From: Acidimicrobiia bacterium UBA5794
GTDB lineage: Bacteria; Actinomycetota; Acidimicrobiia; Spongiisociales; UBA5794
Reading direction: 5' to 3'
NCBI GenBank assembly: GCA_002418265.1
Contig: DIDS01000017.1
Coordinates: forward strand, 1 to 64,000
Length of the DNA: 64,000 bases
Positions within the stretch are counted from its first letter, which is position 1. The number at the start of each line of letters is the position of its first letter. This document shows positions 51,137 through 60,533 of the stretch, in pieces. Both the position numbers and the translations under genes were made by a program. The notes under the pieces are model-generated. The model did no database searches. It saw only the letters and a list, made by a program, of their open reading frames with translations, and was not told the DNA's origin.

Positions 51137-51589
51137 ATGATTCCCGACACGGACACGATCGCGATGCTCCGACGCGAGTATGCAACGTGTTTCGGATGTG
51201 GCCTCGACAACGAGATCGGGATACAACTCGACGGTTTCGAAGTTGACGGTTCGCTTGTCACGGCACCGTTCCTGCCACGACCACAGTTGGCAGGTTTCGA
51301 GGGGATCCTCCACGGCGGGGTACTCGCAACGGTTCTCGACGAGATCTCTGCATGGTCCGCAATGCTGACCGAAGGCGTTTTCGTCTTCACCGCGACCCTC
51401 GACATCCGGTACCAGAAAAAGGCAACCGTTGACGAAGCGTTCACGCTCACGGGAATGGTCACCGAACGCCGCGGCAAACGACTCTCCATCGAAGCGAAGG
51501 TCCTATCAGGGTCGGTGACGATCGCACAATCACGTGGATTGTTCGTCGTTGCCAGTGAGATCCCTCCGGCAGAAGCGATCGCCGGCTGA
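51137..51589 (+). CDS. PaaI-like hotdog-fold thioesterase
   Basis: A 150-residue hotdog-fold protein. N-terminal CFGCG motif, then GILHGGVLATVLDEISAWSA, which is the 4HBT/PaaI catalytic loop (HGG with the following Asp), and RYQKKATVDEAFTLTGMV in the second half. Likely hydrolyses an acyl-CoA; substrate unknown. ATG at 51137, 12 nt after the heptamer array. Single gene, followed by a convergent small membrane protein gene. Confidence 0.88.
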   Translation: MIPDTDTIAMLRREYATCFGCGLDNEIGIQLDGFEVDGSLVTAPFLPRPQLAGFEGILHGGVLATVLDEISAWSAMLTEGVFVFTATLDIRYQKKATVDEAFTLTGMVTERRGKRLSIEAKVLSGSVTIAQSRGLFVVASEIPPAEAIAG

Positions 51590-51612
51590 AGCGGCGATAT
51601 CCATTCCAGACC

Positions 51613-51876
51613 TCAACGAATTGACTGTCGCGATGGGCTCGAGAGGATCCGCACACAGCCAGCGATTGCAAACCCGAGAGCTGTGACCAGTGCGACGAAT
51701 ACCAGCGCGAGCTCAAGCAACGTGAACAGCGATGTCTCGCACGTTCTCAGACTCGTGTCACAGAGTCCAAGGCCGGTGCCACCGGTTATGAGGTCGATCA
51801 ACGCTATCGCCGGTATTCCAACGACAACGATCAGCATCGTTATGAGCGCACCCATGGCGATACGAATGGCAACCAT
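51613..51876 (-). CDS. Small two-helix membrane protein of unknown function
   Basis: An 87-residue protein with two hydrophobic segments (about 5-30 and 50-75) separated by a loop containing two cysteines (GLCDTSLRTCETS) that probably form an external disulfide. ATG at 51876, divergent from thyX (91 nt between starts). No homologue recognised. Confidence 0.6.
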   Translation of the reverse strand: MVAIRIAMGALITMLIVVVGIPAIALIDLITGGTGLGLCDTSLRTCETSLFTLLELALVFVALVTALGFAIAGCVRILSSPSRQSIR

Positions 51877-51967
51877 GAAGCAAGGCTACTGAGGCTTTGC
51901 GGATTGCCGACGAACCGCGGCTCGGGTACGGTGCCAGCATCTGCTGAAAGGACTCTTGGTAGGACCG

Positions 51968-53617
51968 ATGACATCCCATCCCGGATTCCACATCGAGGAG
52001 TTCACACCATCTGAACTTGAGACGGTCAACCGCTACTTCACGAATTCCGACAAACCGGTCTTCGGCATCATTGGACTCCCGGAGGTTGTCAAGGGCGCGC
52101 TGTTTGCTCGCTACAGCCGATCTCCCAAGTCGGTACGCCGCTTGTTCCTCGACGAGTTCGCAAACGATGTCAAGGGCGGTATCGAGACGATCGCTCACCA
52201 CGACGCCGGGCGTGGACCCGTCGGCCTTGCCCATGCCGAGCAGCTCTACGATCGCGTCTTCACCCAGTACGGTGACGATTCCGTGGCCCAGCTCGGTGGT
52301 GCTCATCTTGCCGTCGAACAGGCTTCGAACATCCTGACCAAGGTACTGGAGTGGGGACGGCTGGGGTCATACCTCGAGCAGTCGACTCGCTACATCTTCT
52401 ACGACCAGAAGCTCGGGGGGCGGTTCCGCTACCACACCCCGACCGAGCTCGAAGTTGTCGGGATGGTCGAACGCTATCGCTCAGAGATCGATGAGGTATT
52501 TGCGACCTACTCAAGGGTCGTGGGCGAATTGGTTGGGTACTACGAGGCGCTCCATCCGAAACAGGAGGGTGATTCCGACTTTGTGTGGAAATCGACCATC
52601 CGCGCCAAAGCCTGTGATGACGCACGAGGCCTACTGCCTGCGTCAACCACCTCGAATGTCGGAATATTTGCATCGGGCCAGGCCTTTGAAGCCCTCCTCC
52701 TCCGAATGCAGGCGCACCCTCTCGATGAGATCCGCTGGTTCGGTGAACAGATGCTCGGAGAGCTACGAAAGATGATTCCATCGTTCATGAAGAGAGTCGA
52801 TGTTCCCGATCGCGGCGGGGCGTGGACACGGTATTTTGTCGAAGTTGCAGATTCCATGACGCAGATCGCGACCAAGCTCAACGCCGATCCACAACCGTCG
52901 CCATCGGTGACCCTTGTCGAGTTCGATCCAGACGGTGAACGAAAGGTCGCTGCAGCTGCTCTCTATTCATACACCAACCTGCCCGATTCACAGATCCGTG
53001 AAATGGTCAGTGCCATGTCTGCATCGGAGATCGACGCGATCTTCGATGCATACATCGGGACACGTTCGAACCGCAGACACAAGCCGGGACGTGGCATGGA
53101 ACAGACGTTCTACCGCTTCGACGTGCTGTGCGACTACGGAATCTTCCGTGATCTTCAGCGTCATCGGATGTTGACGCTGGAATGGCAGAAACTCTCGCCG
53201 GATCATGGATATCTCACACCGCCATCGATTGATGCCATCGGCGCGACCCCTATCTGGGACGCGGCGATGGAAAAATCCGCTGCCCTCTACGATGAAATTG
53301 CTCGAGCGACCTCGCCCGTCGTTGCGCAGTATGTCGTTCCGTTCGCCCACAACATCCGGTTCGTCATGAACCTCAATGCTCGTGAAGCGTTCCACATGCT
53401 CGAGCTCCGAACACAACAGGGTGGGCATCCGGATTACCGAAAGGTGTGTCAGCAGATGCACACCGCGATCCGCGACGTCGCAGGGCATCGGCGTATCGCT
53501 GATGCGATGACGTTTGTCGACCACAACGAGTACGACCTGGCACGGCTTGAGACCGAACGCCGAGCAGCCTCAAAACGAGCCGCCCTCGGTATCGCCGATC
53601 CGAGTGCAGATTTCTGA
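51968..53617 (+). CDS. thyX: Tandem-domain FAD-dependent thymidylate synthase (ThyX family)
   Basis: A 549-residue protein made of two ThyX-like halves (about 1-270 and 290-549), whereas canonical ThyX is 220-250 residues. The N half keeps part of the dUMP/FAD motif (EWGRLGSYLEQSTRY) but lacks RHR; the C half has LQRHRMLTLEWQKLS and a later NAREAFHMLELRTQQGGHPDYR, where ThyX has its catalytic Arg/Gln region. So a complete site could need residues from both halves. ATG at 51968; the frame continues to a TTG at 51956. I saw no thyA in the window. ThyX methylates dUMP with methylene-tetrahydrofolate. Confidence 0.88.
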   Translation: MTSHPGFHIEEFTPSELETVNRYFTNSDKPVFGIIGLPEVVKGALFARYSRSPKSVRRLFLDEFANDVKGGIETIAHHDAGRGPVGLAHAEQLYDRVFTQYGDDSVAQLGGAHLAVEQASNILTKVLEWGRLGSYLEQSTRYIFYDQKLGGRFRYHTPTELEVVGMVERYRSEIDEVFATYSRVVGELVGYYEALHPKQEGDSDFVWKSTIRAKACDDARGLLPASTTSNVGIFASGQAFEALLLRMQAHPLDEIRWFGEQMLGELRKMIPSFMKRVDVPDRGGAWTRYFVEVADSMTQIATKLNADPQPSPSVTLVEFDPDGERKVAAAALYSYTNLPDSQIREMVSAMSASEIDAIFDAYIGTRSNRRHKPGRGMEQTFYRFDVLCDYGIFRDLQRHRMLTLEWQKLSPDHGYLTPPSIDAIGATPIWDAAMEKSAALYDEIARATSPVVAQYVVPFAHNIRFVMNLNAREAFHMLELRTQQGGHPDYRKVCQQMHTAIRDVAGHRRIADAMTFVDHNEYDLARLETERRAASKRAALGIADPSADF

Positions 53618-53628
53618 TGATCTGTCCG

Positions 53629-53841
53629 CTAGCTCCCGAGTGGAATCCGGAGAACAAGTTCGCCGTCTTCGACCGCCCACGCGGCCGAAGCGATGAGCGA
53701 GTAGTCCAAGAAGTCCTTTTCCGCTGACTCGATGAACACCTTGCGTGCCTCGCCTTCGAGCGGCGGGATACCACGTTCACGCACGGCGTTGGCCCTGCGT
53801 TCGAATCGTTCGAGGAATTCGTCCATATCGAGTTGTGCCAC
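53629..53841 (-). CDS. Small conserved-looking protein, unknown function
   Basis: A 70-residue soluble protein: MDEFLERFERRANAVRERGIPPLEG, then EARKVFIESAEKDFLDYSLIASAAW and a terminal beta segment VEDGELVLRIPL. GTG at 53841 has AAGGA eight bases upstream. It lies convergent to thyX (11 nt) and divergent from the ArsA-like pair. Short ORFs of this kind occur next to ArsA pairs in other actinobacteria, but I cannot name the family. Confidence 0.65.
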   Translation of the reverse strand: MAQLDMDEFLERFERRANAVRERGIPPLEGEARKVFIESAEKDFLDYSLIASAAWAVEDGELVLRIPLGS

Positions 53842-53906
53842 AGCGTCGTCCTTGGTCGATCCTCAAGAGCGTAGGCATGGTCGCGGAGTTCTGGCGGTAC
53901 GCTGGA

Positions 53907-54767
53907 ATGATGCTAACGACCGACTTCGTATTGGTAACTGGTAAGGGAGGAACCGGAAAATCAGCCGTCACCGCGGCCCTTGCCATCGAGCGGGCTCGAC
54001 GAGGTCAGAGCGTTCTCGCCATCGATCTCGGTTCGGGACTCGGCCTGGGGGCCCATCTGCGGGCACCCAACCTCAGGTACAGACCAACCGAGGTACGGGC
54101 GGGTTTGTGGGCGATGACCATGGTGCGTGCTGCTGCCCTCGACGAGTACCTCAAGACACAGTTGCACGTGCCCCAGGGGGCGCCCACCAAAACCATCACG
54201 TCAGCACTCAACGTACTGGTTGATACGGCACCGGGCGTTCGGGAGATCATTTCGATCGGTAAACCGGTGTTTGAATTGTGGAAAGGGACGTGGGATGCGG
54301 TCATCGTTGACACTCCTTCCCTTGGACAGTTTCAAAGCTACCTACGTGCACCCGAAACAATCTCGGACCTCGTGCCGACCGGAACCATCAAGCGACAGGC
54401 ATCATCGCTTGCCGAGGTACTCGCCGATCCCTCAACAACACAAGTCATCATTGTTGCGAACCCCGCTGAACTCCCTGTCCTTGAAACGCTTGAAGCGATC
54501 GAAGCAATCGAGGCTGAGCACCTTTGTCCTCGCCCCTCGATCGTGATGAACCGAACCGTCCGATCGGCTGGATTCACGGCAGACCAGCTCAAACTCCTTC
54601 CCACCGGCCCCATCAAGGAAGCCGCCGAGCATCAGCTTTCCATTGAAGCACTCCAGAGCCGCTGGATCTCCGAGATCGATGTGGATGTTTCGCTCCCGTA
54701 TCTGATGGGGGTGTTGACACCGGGAGAGGTCGCGCTGCATCTGGCGGACGAACTGAGTTCACGATGA
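53907..54767 (+). CDS. ArsA/Get3-like ATPase, first of a pair
   Basis: A 286-residue ATPase with deviant Walker A TGKGGTGKSAVTAALA and an IVDTPSLGQFQSYL switch-like segment. The loop that in its partner and in ArsA reads TIDPARRL is here AIDLGSGLGLGAHL, so the metal/DPA signature is lost. Resembles Rv3679-type proteins, one of an obligate two-gene set in actinobacteria. ATG at 53907 (or 53910) is preferred; the longer frame would overlap the small divergent gene. The stop overlaps the next start by 4 nt. Confidence 0.87.
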   Translation: MMLTTDFVLVTGKGGTGKSAVTAALAIERARRGQSVLAIDLGSGLGLGAHLRAPNLRYRPTEVRAGLWAMTMVRAAALDEYLKTQLHVPQGAPTKTITSALNVLVDTAPGVREIISIGKPVFELWKGTWDAVIVDTPSLGQFQSYLRAPETISDLVPTGTIKRQASSLAEVLADPSTTQVIIVANPAELPVLETLEAIEAIEAEHLCPRPSIVMNRTVRSAGFTADQLKLLPTGPIKEAAEHQLSIEALQSRWISEIDVDVSLPYLMGVLTPGEVALHLADELSSR

Positions 54768-55804
54768 CAAAAACGCTGATCGTCACCGGTGCCGGAGGTG
54801 TTGGAAAGACGACCCTGTCAGCGGGACTCGGAGTGTCACTTGCGCGCAGCGGTCACACGACGCTCGTTCTGACCATTGACCCGGCACGACGGCTCGCAGA
54901 CACCCTCGGTGTCGCGGCACTCGACGATATCCCAAGACAGGTCGCAAACGAGCCACATCTGCACGCAGCAATGCTCGACGTCTCTGCCTCCTGGGAGGCG
55001 ATCATCCACCGTTACGCCGACCCGGACGTTGCTGACCGCCTGCTCGTCAACCCGTATTTTCGCGCCATGGCAGACCGCTTCCCCGCTGCACAGTCGTACG
55101 CAGCGGCTGAACGTATGGCCGAGTACATCGAATCGGGACACTACGACGTGTTGATCGTCGACACACCTCCCTCTGAAGGCGGCATCGACTTCTTTCTCGC
55201 ACCTGCCAAGACCGGCGATCTCATCTCAGGCAAGCTCCTACGTTGGCTCACCGGTTCGTCGCTTCCGGGACGATCCATTCTGTACCGGTTCACGGCAAGG
55301 CCAATGCTGCGGCTCGCCGACACCGTCCTTGGCGGTGCAATGCTCTCGGACGTTGCAGACTTCCTGCTCGATCTGCGCACGATGTACGACCAGCTGTCCG
55401 TTCGCTCCAAAGCGATCGAGCGTCACCTGCGAGCAGCCGAAACCGTCATTGCCACTACTGCGGATCCCACACCGATCCACGAAACGAGACGATTCTTCGA
55501 CGAACTCGCGGGGATCAAGATCGCCCCCACCGCCATCCTCTTCAACCAGATGCTTCCCCAGTCCTGGATCGCATCGGATCTCACAGCGGGTCGTCTCGAA
55601 ATCGACGACAAGGACCTCGCGGTTGTGGCCACGAGAAACCTCTCGCTCTGGGCATCTGAGGCGCGGCGACACAGCGTGGCAGCACGTGAGCTGTCTGCCC
55701 GATACGGCCTTCCCGTCCATGAACTCACGTGGCAGGTTCCGCCACCGACCACGCTTGACGATCTTGCTGACCTCGTGGCAGACGTCACGGTGTTGGCAGA
55801 CTGA
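54764..55804 (+). CDS. ArsA/Get3-like ATPase, second of a pair
   Basis: A 346-residue ATPase with Walker A TGAGGVGKTTLSAGLG, the ArsA-like LTIDPARRLADTLG, and switch II YDVLIVDTPPSEGGIDFF. The two subunits probably form a hetero-oligomer; in mycobacteria the homologous pair (Rv3679-Rv3680, BagAB) has been linked to stress and membrane-related functions, not to arsenite transport. No arsenic genes are nearby. Ends one base before the convergent dnaE stop. Confidence 0.9.
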   Translation: MTKTLIVTGAGGVGKTTLSAGLGVSLARSGHTTLVLTIDPARRLADTLGVAALDDIPRQVANEPHLHAAMLDVSASWEAIIHRYADPDVADRLLVNPYFRAMADRFPAAQSYAAAERMAEYIESGHYDVLIVDTPPSEGGIDFFLAPAKTGDLISGKLLRWLTGSSLPGRSILYRFTARPMLRLADTVLGGAMLSDVADFLLDLRTMYDQLSVRSKAIERHLRAAETVIATTADPTPIHETRRFFDELAGIKIAPTAILFNQMLPQSWIASDLTAGRLEIDDKDLAVVATRNLSLWASEARRHSVAARELSARYGLPVHELTWQVPPPTTLDDLADLVADVTVLAD

Positions 55805-55805
55805 G

Positions 55806-58800
55806 CTACATCACTGACGTCGGACCGAAGAGCTCTCTCAACTCGGCAAAGAGCGCCGAACGCGGGTTCACCGCATGCTCAGAGCTGACGCGGACGATAC
55901 GCTCACCCTTGTCACCGGTCATGTGGATGTATACCGGTGCTGATCCGGGATGGTTCGCCAGAACGAGCTTCAGTTTTTGGGCAACCGACTCCGACATGCG
56001 CGATGCCGAGACTCGGACACGAACACTGGCATCCGAGGTCAGCTCAGGCTCCGTGACTCCTTGAACGATGAACTTCACATCGTCGCCTCGGTGATCAATC
56101 CTTCCCCGAAGCACCAAGACAGCATCCTCGCGAATCATCGGACCGTACTCCTCGACAACATTCGGGAACGCAACGGCCTCCACCGCCCCCGTGAGGCCCT
56201 CAACGGTGAAGTACACCATGGGCTTCTGGGCCCGGGTATATCGCCGGTTGAGTGAGCCGATCACCCCACCGATGGTTGCCTGGGAACGATCCTCACGCTC
56301 CCACAACTCAGGAATCTGCGTATCAGTCATCGATGCCATCAACCTCTCAACACCGAGGAGCGGGTGATCTGAGACGTAAAGCCCAAGCATCTCCTTTTCG
56401 AATGCAAGGCGCACCTTCTTGTCCCACTCATGTTCGGGAATCTCTGGCTTGACATCGGCAATATCGGACGCTGCACCACCAAACAGGCTGAACTGGCCAG
56501 CCTCCTCGGCTCTGCGGCGCGACACGGTCGCGTCGACAACCTGGTAGGCCACCTCAAGCAGACCGCGGCGCGAGCTGTGGAGATTGTCGAAGGCACCGGC
56601 TTTGATCATCGATTCGATCGCCCTCTTGTTCAGTGCTTGCACATCGACTCTGTCGATGAAATTGAAGAACGATGTGAATGGCCCGTTCTTGGTTCGTTCA
56701 GCCACGATGAGGTCGGTGACGGCTTCACCAACATTGCGAACGGCGGATGACCCGAAGATGATCTCCCCATCGTGTGCGAGGAAATCCCGTTCAGCCACGT
56801 TGACGCCGGGAACACGAACGTTGATCCCCATCATCCGACATTCGTGGAGGTAGGCCGCAGTTCGGTCCTTGTTCTGTTTCGCCGATGTCAGCAGCGCCGC
56901 CATGTACTCGGCGGGATAGTGGACCTTTAGCCATGCGGTCTGGTAGGCGACATAGGCATAGGCAGCCGAGTGACTCTTGTTGAATCCGTAGCCGGCAAAG
57001 TGCTCGATGAAACCGAACAGTTCGCGGGCGAGAGCCTCGTCGTAGCCGTGCTCAATACAACCGGCAACGAACTTCGCCTCCTGCTCCGCCATCACCGCTG
57101 GGATCTTTTTCCCCATCGCTTTGCGAAGGCTGTCTGCTTCGGCCATGGAGAATCCAGCGATTCTCTCGGCAGCCTGCATGACCTGCTCCTGGTACACCAT
57201 GATGCCATAGGTCCCGGACAGAATGGGTTCAAGGTCCTCGTGCAGGTACGTGACGGCCGATTTCCCGTTCTTGCGGTCGGCATATTCGAGATGCATTCCC
57301 GCACCAAGAGGACCGGGCCGGTAGAGAGCATTGAGCGCTATCAGGTGTTCGAACGTGTCCGGTCCAAGATTGCGCATGAGGGCACGCATCGGTCCACCCT
57401 CGAACTGGAACACTCCCATCGAGTCACCGGCACGAAACATGTCAAACACTTCTTCGTCATCGAGGGGAACGTGGTCGATGTCTGGGCGTTCACCGGTGTT
57501 GCGTTCGATGAGCTCAAGCGCTCGCTCGATGGTTGCGAGGTTTCGGAGACCGAGGAAGTCCATCTTGAGGAGTCCGAGTTCTTCGACCCCGTGCATCTCG
57601 TATTGGGTCACCACTTCAGCGCCCTCGCCCTTGCGTTGGATCGGCACGATGTTCGTCAACGGCTCGGGAGAGATCACGACAGCCGCAGCATGGATCGAAT
57701 CCTGGCGTCGTAACCCCTCAATCCCTCGCGCGGTTTCGATGATTTCCTCTGCACCGTCGAGGGTTTTCATCAGATCCCGCAGACCGGCAGCCGCGTTGTA
57801 GTGGTCCCGGTCGTTGGCTGAGGCATTGCTGTCTGGCTTTGTCAAGCACTGATCGATCGTGGCGTCCTTGCCGAGGATCGCCGGCGGCATCGCCTTGGCA
57901 AGCTGATCACCGGTTGAGTACGCATAGTTCAGGACGCGAGCAGCGTCACGAATCGCCTGCTTTCCCTTGATCGTCGAGAACGTGATGATCTGAGCGACAT
58001 GATCGGAGCCATACTTGTCAGCTGTGTACCGGATCATCTCTGATCGATAGCGCTCGTCGAAGTCCATGTCGATATCTGGCATCTCGCGACGACCAGGGTT
58101 CAAGAATCTCTCAAAGATGAGGCCGAATTCGATGGGGTCAAGATCGGTGATCTTGAGACAGTACGCAACCATGGATCCAGCAGCACTTCCCCGGCCGGGC
58201 CCGGTCCGGATTCCCTGTGTCGCTGCATAGGCGATCAGGTCCCACACGATGAGGAAGTACGAAGAAAAGCCCATGTTGGAGATGACTTCGAGCTCATAGT
58301 CGATGCGTTCTGCATGGGTGGCCGGGAGTGTGCCGTATCGCTGCGCAGCTCCTTCGAGAACCAATTGCCTCAGATAGGAATCCTCGTCGTGCCCATCAGG
58401 AACGGTAAACGGTGGAAGGAGGGTCTGGTCGAAATCGATGTCGACGCGTGCCCGCTCGGCGATGAGGAGCGTGTTGTCACAGGCGTCTGGGTACCGGTCC
58501 TGGGGAAACAGGTTCCGCATCTGTGAGGCGGACTTGACATAGAACTCCTGTGACTGGAACTTGAATCGATCCTCGTCGGATTTGACCGAACCGGTCTGGA
58601 TGCACAACAACGCATCATGGGCTTCTGCCTCATGCGCGTGCGTGTAGTGCGAGTCATTGGCTGCCAACAGGGGAATGTCAACCTTCTTTGCAATATGCAA
58701 CAAGTCATCCATGATCTTGCGCTGGGCAGGGATGCCATGGTCCTGGAGCTCGATGAAGTAATTGCCGGCTCCCAAGATGTCCTTGTACATCGCGGCAGCT

Positions 58801-59309
58801 GCGACGGCACCGTCGAAATCACGCTCCTGACCACGTTGATCATCATCGGTTCGCTCATCGACCCCAAGGAGCTGGGGAACGTGACCTCCGAGACAGCCAC
58901 TCGTTCCGATCAGACCCTCGGCATGCTCAGCAAGCAGCTCGGCATCGATACGGGGCTTGTAGTAATAACCATCGAGGTAGGCCTTGGAGGCGAGCTGCAT
59001 CAGGTTCTTGTAGCCGACTTCATTCTCGGCGAGCACGGTCATGTGGTAGCGCTTGTCCTCGCTTCTGGGAAGTCGATCGAATCGCGATCCGGGGGTGAGG
59101 TAGGCCTCCATGCCAATGATGGGATTGACACCCTCTCGGGTGGCAGCCTTGACGAAGTCGACCACTCCGTAGAGCACACCATGATCCGTGATCGCAACCG
59201 CGGGCTGCCCATCGGCCGCGACCGCCTTGACGAGGTCCGCCACTCGTGCGGCACCGTCAAGCATCGAGAATTCGGTATGCACATGAAGGTGTGCGAAGCT
59301 GTCAACCAA
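55806..59309 (-). CDS. dnaE: DNA polymerase III alpha subunit, DnaE
   Basis: Main replicative polymerase, 1167 residues. N-terminal PHP domain (FAHLHVHTEFSMLDG, AITDHGVLYG), polymerase core with the catalytic Asp residues in PDIDMDFDERYR, GRGSAAGSMVAYCL and GYGFNKSHSAAYA, then an HhH region (ALNKRAIESMIKAGAFD) and a C-terminal OB fold (GVIGSLNRRYTRAQKPMVYFTVEG). The PHP metal residues look intact, so proofreading by this domain is possible, as in M. tuberculosis DnaE1. TTG start at 59309 with GAGGAA five bases upstream. Divergent from pfkA. Confidence 0.97.
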   Translation of the reverse strand: MVDSFAHLHVHTEFSMLDGAARVADLVKAVAADGQPAVAITDHGVLYGVVDFVKAATREGVNPIIGMEAYLTPGSRFDRLPRSEDKRYHMTVLAENEVGYKNLMQLASKAYLDGYYYKPRIDAELLAEHAEGLIGTSGCLGGHVPQLLGVDERTDDDQRGQERDFDGAVAAAAMYKDILGAGNYFIELQDHGIPAQRKIMDDLLHIAKKVDIPLLAANDSHYTHAHEAEAHDALLCIQTGSVKSDEDRFKFQSQEFYVKSASQMRNLFPQDRYPDACDNTLLIAERARVDIDFDQTLLPPFTVPDGHDEDSYLRQLVLEGAAQRYGTLPATHAERIDYELEVISNMGFSSYFLIVWDLIAYAATQGIRTGPGRGSAAGSMVAYCLKITDLDPIEFGLIFERFLNPGRREMPDIDMDFDERYRSEMIRYTADKYGSDHVAQIITFSTIKGKQAIRDAARVLNYAYSTGDQLAKAMPPAILGKDATIDQCLTKPDSNASANDRDHYNAAAGLRDLMKTLDGAEEIIETARGIEGLRRQDSIHAAAVVISPEPLTNIVPIQRKGEGAEVVTQYEMHGVEELGLLKMDFLGLRNLATIERALELIERNTGERPDIDHVPLDDEEVFDMFRAGDSMGVFQFEGGPMRALMRNLGPDTFEHLIALNALYRPGPLGAGMHLEYADRKNGKSAVTYLHEDLEPILSGTYGIMVYQEQVMQAAERIAGFSMAEADSLRKAMGKKIPAVMAEQEAKFVAGCIEHGYDEALARELFGFIEHFAGYGFNKSHSAAYAYVAYQTAWLKVHYPAEYMAALLTSAKQNKDRTAAYLHECRMMGINVRVPGVNVAERDFLAHDGEIIFGSSAVRNVGEAVTDLIVAERTKNGPFTSFFNFIDRVDVQALNKRAIESMIKAGAFDNLHSSRRGLLEVAYQVVDATVSRRRAEEAGQFSLFGGAASDIADVKPEIPEHEWDKKVRLAFEKEMLGLYVSDHPLLGVERLMASMTDTQIPELWEREDRSQATIGGVIGSLNRRYTRAQKPMVYFTVEGLTGAVEAVAFPNVVEEYGPMIREDAVLVLRGRIDHRGDDVKFIVQGVTEPELTSDASVRVRVSASRMSESVAQKLKLVLANHPGSAPVYIHMTGDKGERIVRVSSEHAVNPRSALFAELRELFGPTSVM

Positions 59310-59440
59310 TCGAGTTCCTCATCGAATCACATGCATGTAAGCAGCCTTCGTGGTGATCTGTTGCAATCGCTCAGAATTCGGCCTGACCCCAGCCGAGTCA
59401 TCTCAACACGTGCTCGTTCTAAGGTACTAGCAGATCGTCG

Positions 59441-59461
59441 ATGAGTGTCTTTCTCACTCAT
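59441..59461 (+). promoter_or_regulatory. Hairpin in the pfkA leader
   Basis: Perfect 7-bp stem ATGAGTG/CACTCAT with a 7-nt loop TCTTTCT, 40 nt upstream of the pfkA start. No T-run follows, so it is not a terminator; it may affect stability or translation of the pfkA mRNA. The rest of the 192-nt dnaE-pfkA gap (59310-59501), which must hold both promoters, shows no other clear element. Confidence 0.35.
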
Positions 59462-59501
59462 GAAGGGCGTTAGTTTTCTCCGATTCGATGAAGGAGCACG
59501 G

Positions 59502-60527
59502 ATGGGCGTTGTGGGAGTCCTCACCGGTGGCGGCGACTGCCCCGGCCTCAATGCCGTGATCCGTGGTGTTGTCTGTCGCGCCGAAGAACACCATTTCGAG
59601 GTCGTCGGTATCAGGGACGGTTGGCAAGGCCTGATACAGAACCGCATCACGCCGCTCGATCGGGATGCCGTCCGCGGGATCCTTGCACGAGGTGGGACGA
59701 TCCTCGGAACGTCCAGAATGGATCCCTACGTCCACGGGGATGGCCTGGCAAGCTGTCAAGCCACACTGGACAGCAACGGAATCGAGCGCCTGATTGTCAT
59801 CGGTGGCGACGGCACACTCAAGTCCGCAATGGGGCTGGCGAACGAGGGGCTTGGGGTGGTGGGTGTTCCCAAGACGATCGACAATGACATTGCAGGAACC
59901 GATATCACCTTTGGGTTCCAAACCGCCGTCCAGGTCGCCACCGACGCCATCGACCGACTCGTGACCACCGCCGAGGCACACAACCGAGTGATTGTTGTCG
60001 AGGTGATGGGTCGGACGAAGGGATGGATCGCAACCCACGCCGGGATCGCTGGCGGAGCCGACTACATCCTCATCCCAGAGTACGACTATGACATCGACGA
60101 GGTCGTTGCCTCACTCCGGTCCCGTCACCGCGGTGGTCATCGGTATTCAATCGTGGTGGTCGGTGAAGGCATCGCAGCGCCGGAGGGGTATGTTGGAGAA
60201 GCCGCCAAGACAGACACATACGGATTCGAGCGACTCGGCGGTGTCGCGTATCAAGTTGCGGCGGCAATCGAGGATCGGACCAATTTCGAAACACGGGTGT
60301 CCATTCTCGGACACATCCAACGAGGAGGTACCCCGGTTGCTGCGGACCGCGTCCTTGCGACCCGACTGGGAGTGGCCGCCGCCGACTACACAGTGGCGGG
60401 TATGACCAACATCATGGCCGCCGTACAGGGAACGAAGATTGTGCCCATTCCGCTCGAGGTCGCATGCTCAGACGTCCGCGGAGTTCCCGAAGACCTGTAC
60501 GAAACCGCAAAGACCTTCTTTGGGTGA
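59502..60527 (+). CDS. pfkA: 6-phosphofructokinase, Gly104/Lys124 type
   Basis: Phosphorylates fructose 6-phosphate. 341 residues; GVLTGGGDCPGLNAVIRGVV, IGGDGTLKSA, PKTIDNDIAGTD, VEVMGRTKGWIA, and GHIQRGGTPVAADR. With this start the numbering equals the E. coli enzyme: Gly104 (as in ATP-dependent enzymes) is combined with Lys124 (as in PPi-dependent ones), the group III pattern seen in Streptomyces-like enzymes, for which ATP use is known. The ATG at 59502 has GAAGGAG five bases upstream; the frame extends to 59445 without support. It lies some 55 kb from the other glycolytic genes here. Confidence 0.94.
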   Translation: MGVVGVLTGGGDCPGLNAVIRGVVCRAEEHHFEVVGIRDGWQGLIQNRITPLDRDAVRGILARGGTILGTSRMDPYVHGDGLASCQATLDSNGIERLIVIGGDGTLKSAMGLANEGLGVVGVPKTIDNDIAGTDITFGFQTAVQVATDAIDRLVTTAEAHNRVIVVEVMGRTKGWIATHAGIAGGADYILIPEYDYDIDEVVASLRSRHRGGHRYSIVVVGEGIAAPEGYVGEAAKTDTYGFERLGGVAYQVAAAIEDRTNFETRVSILGHIQRGGTPVAADRVLATRLGVAAADYTVAGMTNIMAAVQGTKIVPIPLEVACSDVRGVPEDLYETAKTFFG

Positions 60528-60533
60528 ACCGCC

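Noticed and set aside
53745..53906. Upstream extension of the first ArsA-like ATPase
   Set aside because: It overlaps the small divergent gene, is Arg-rich and lacks similarity; ArsA-like proteins start just before the P-loop.
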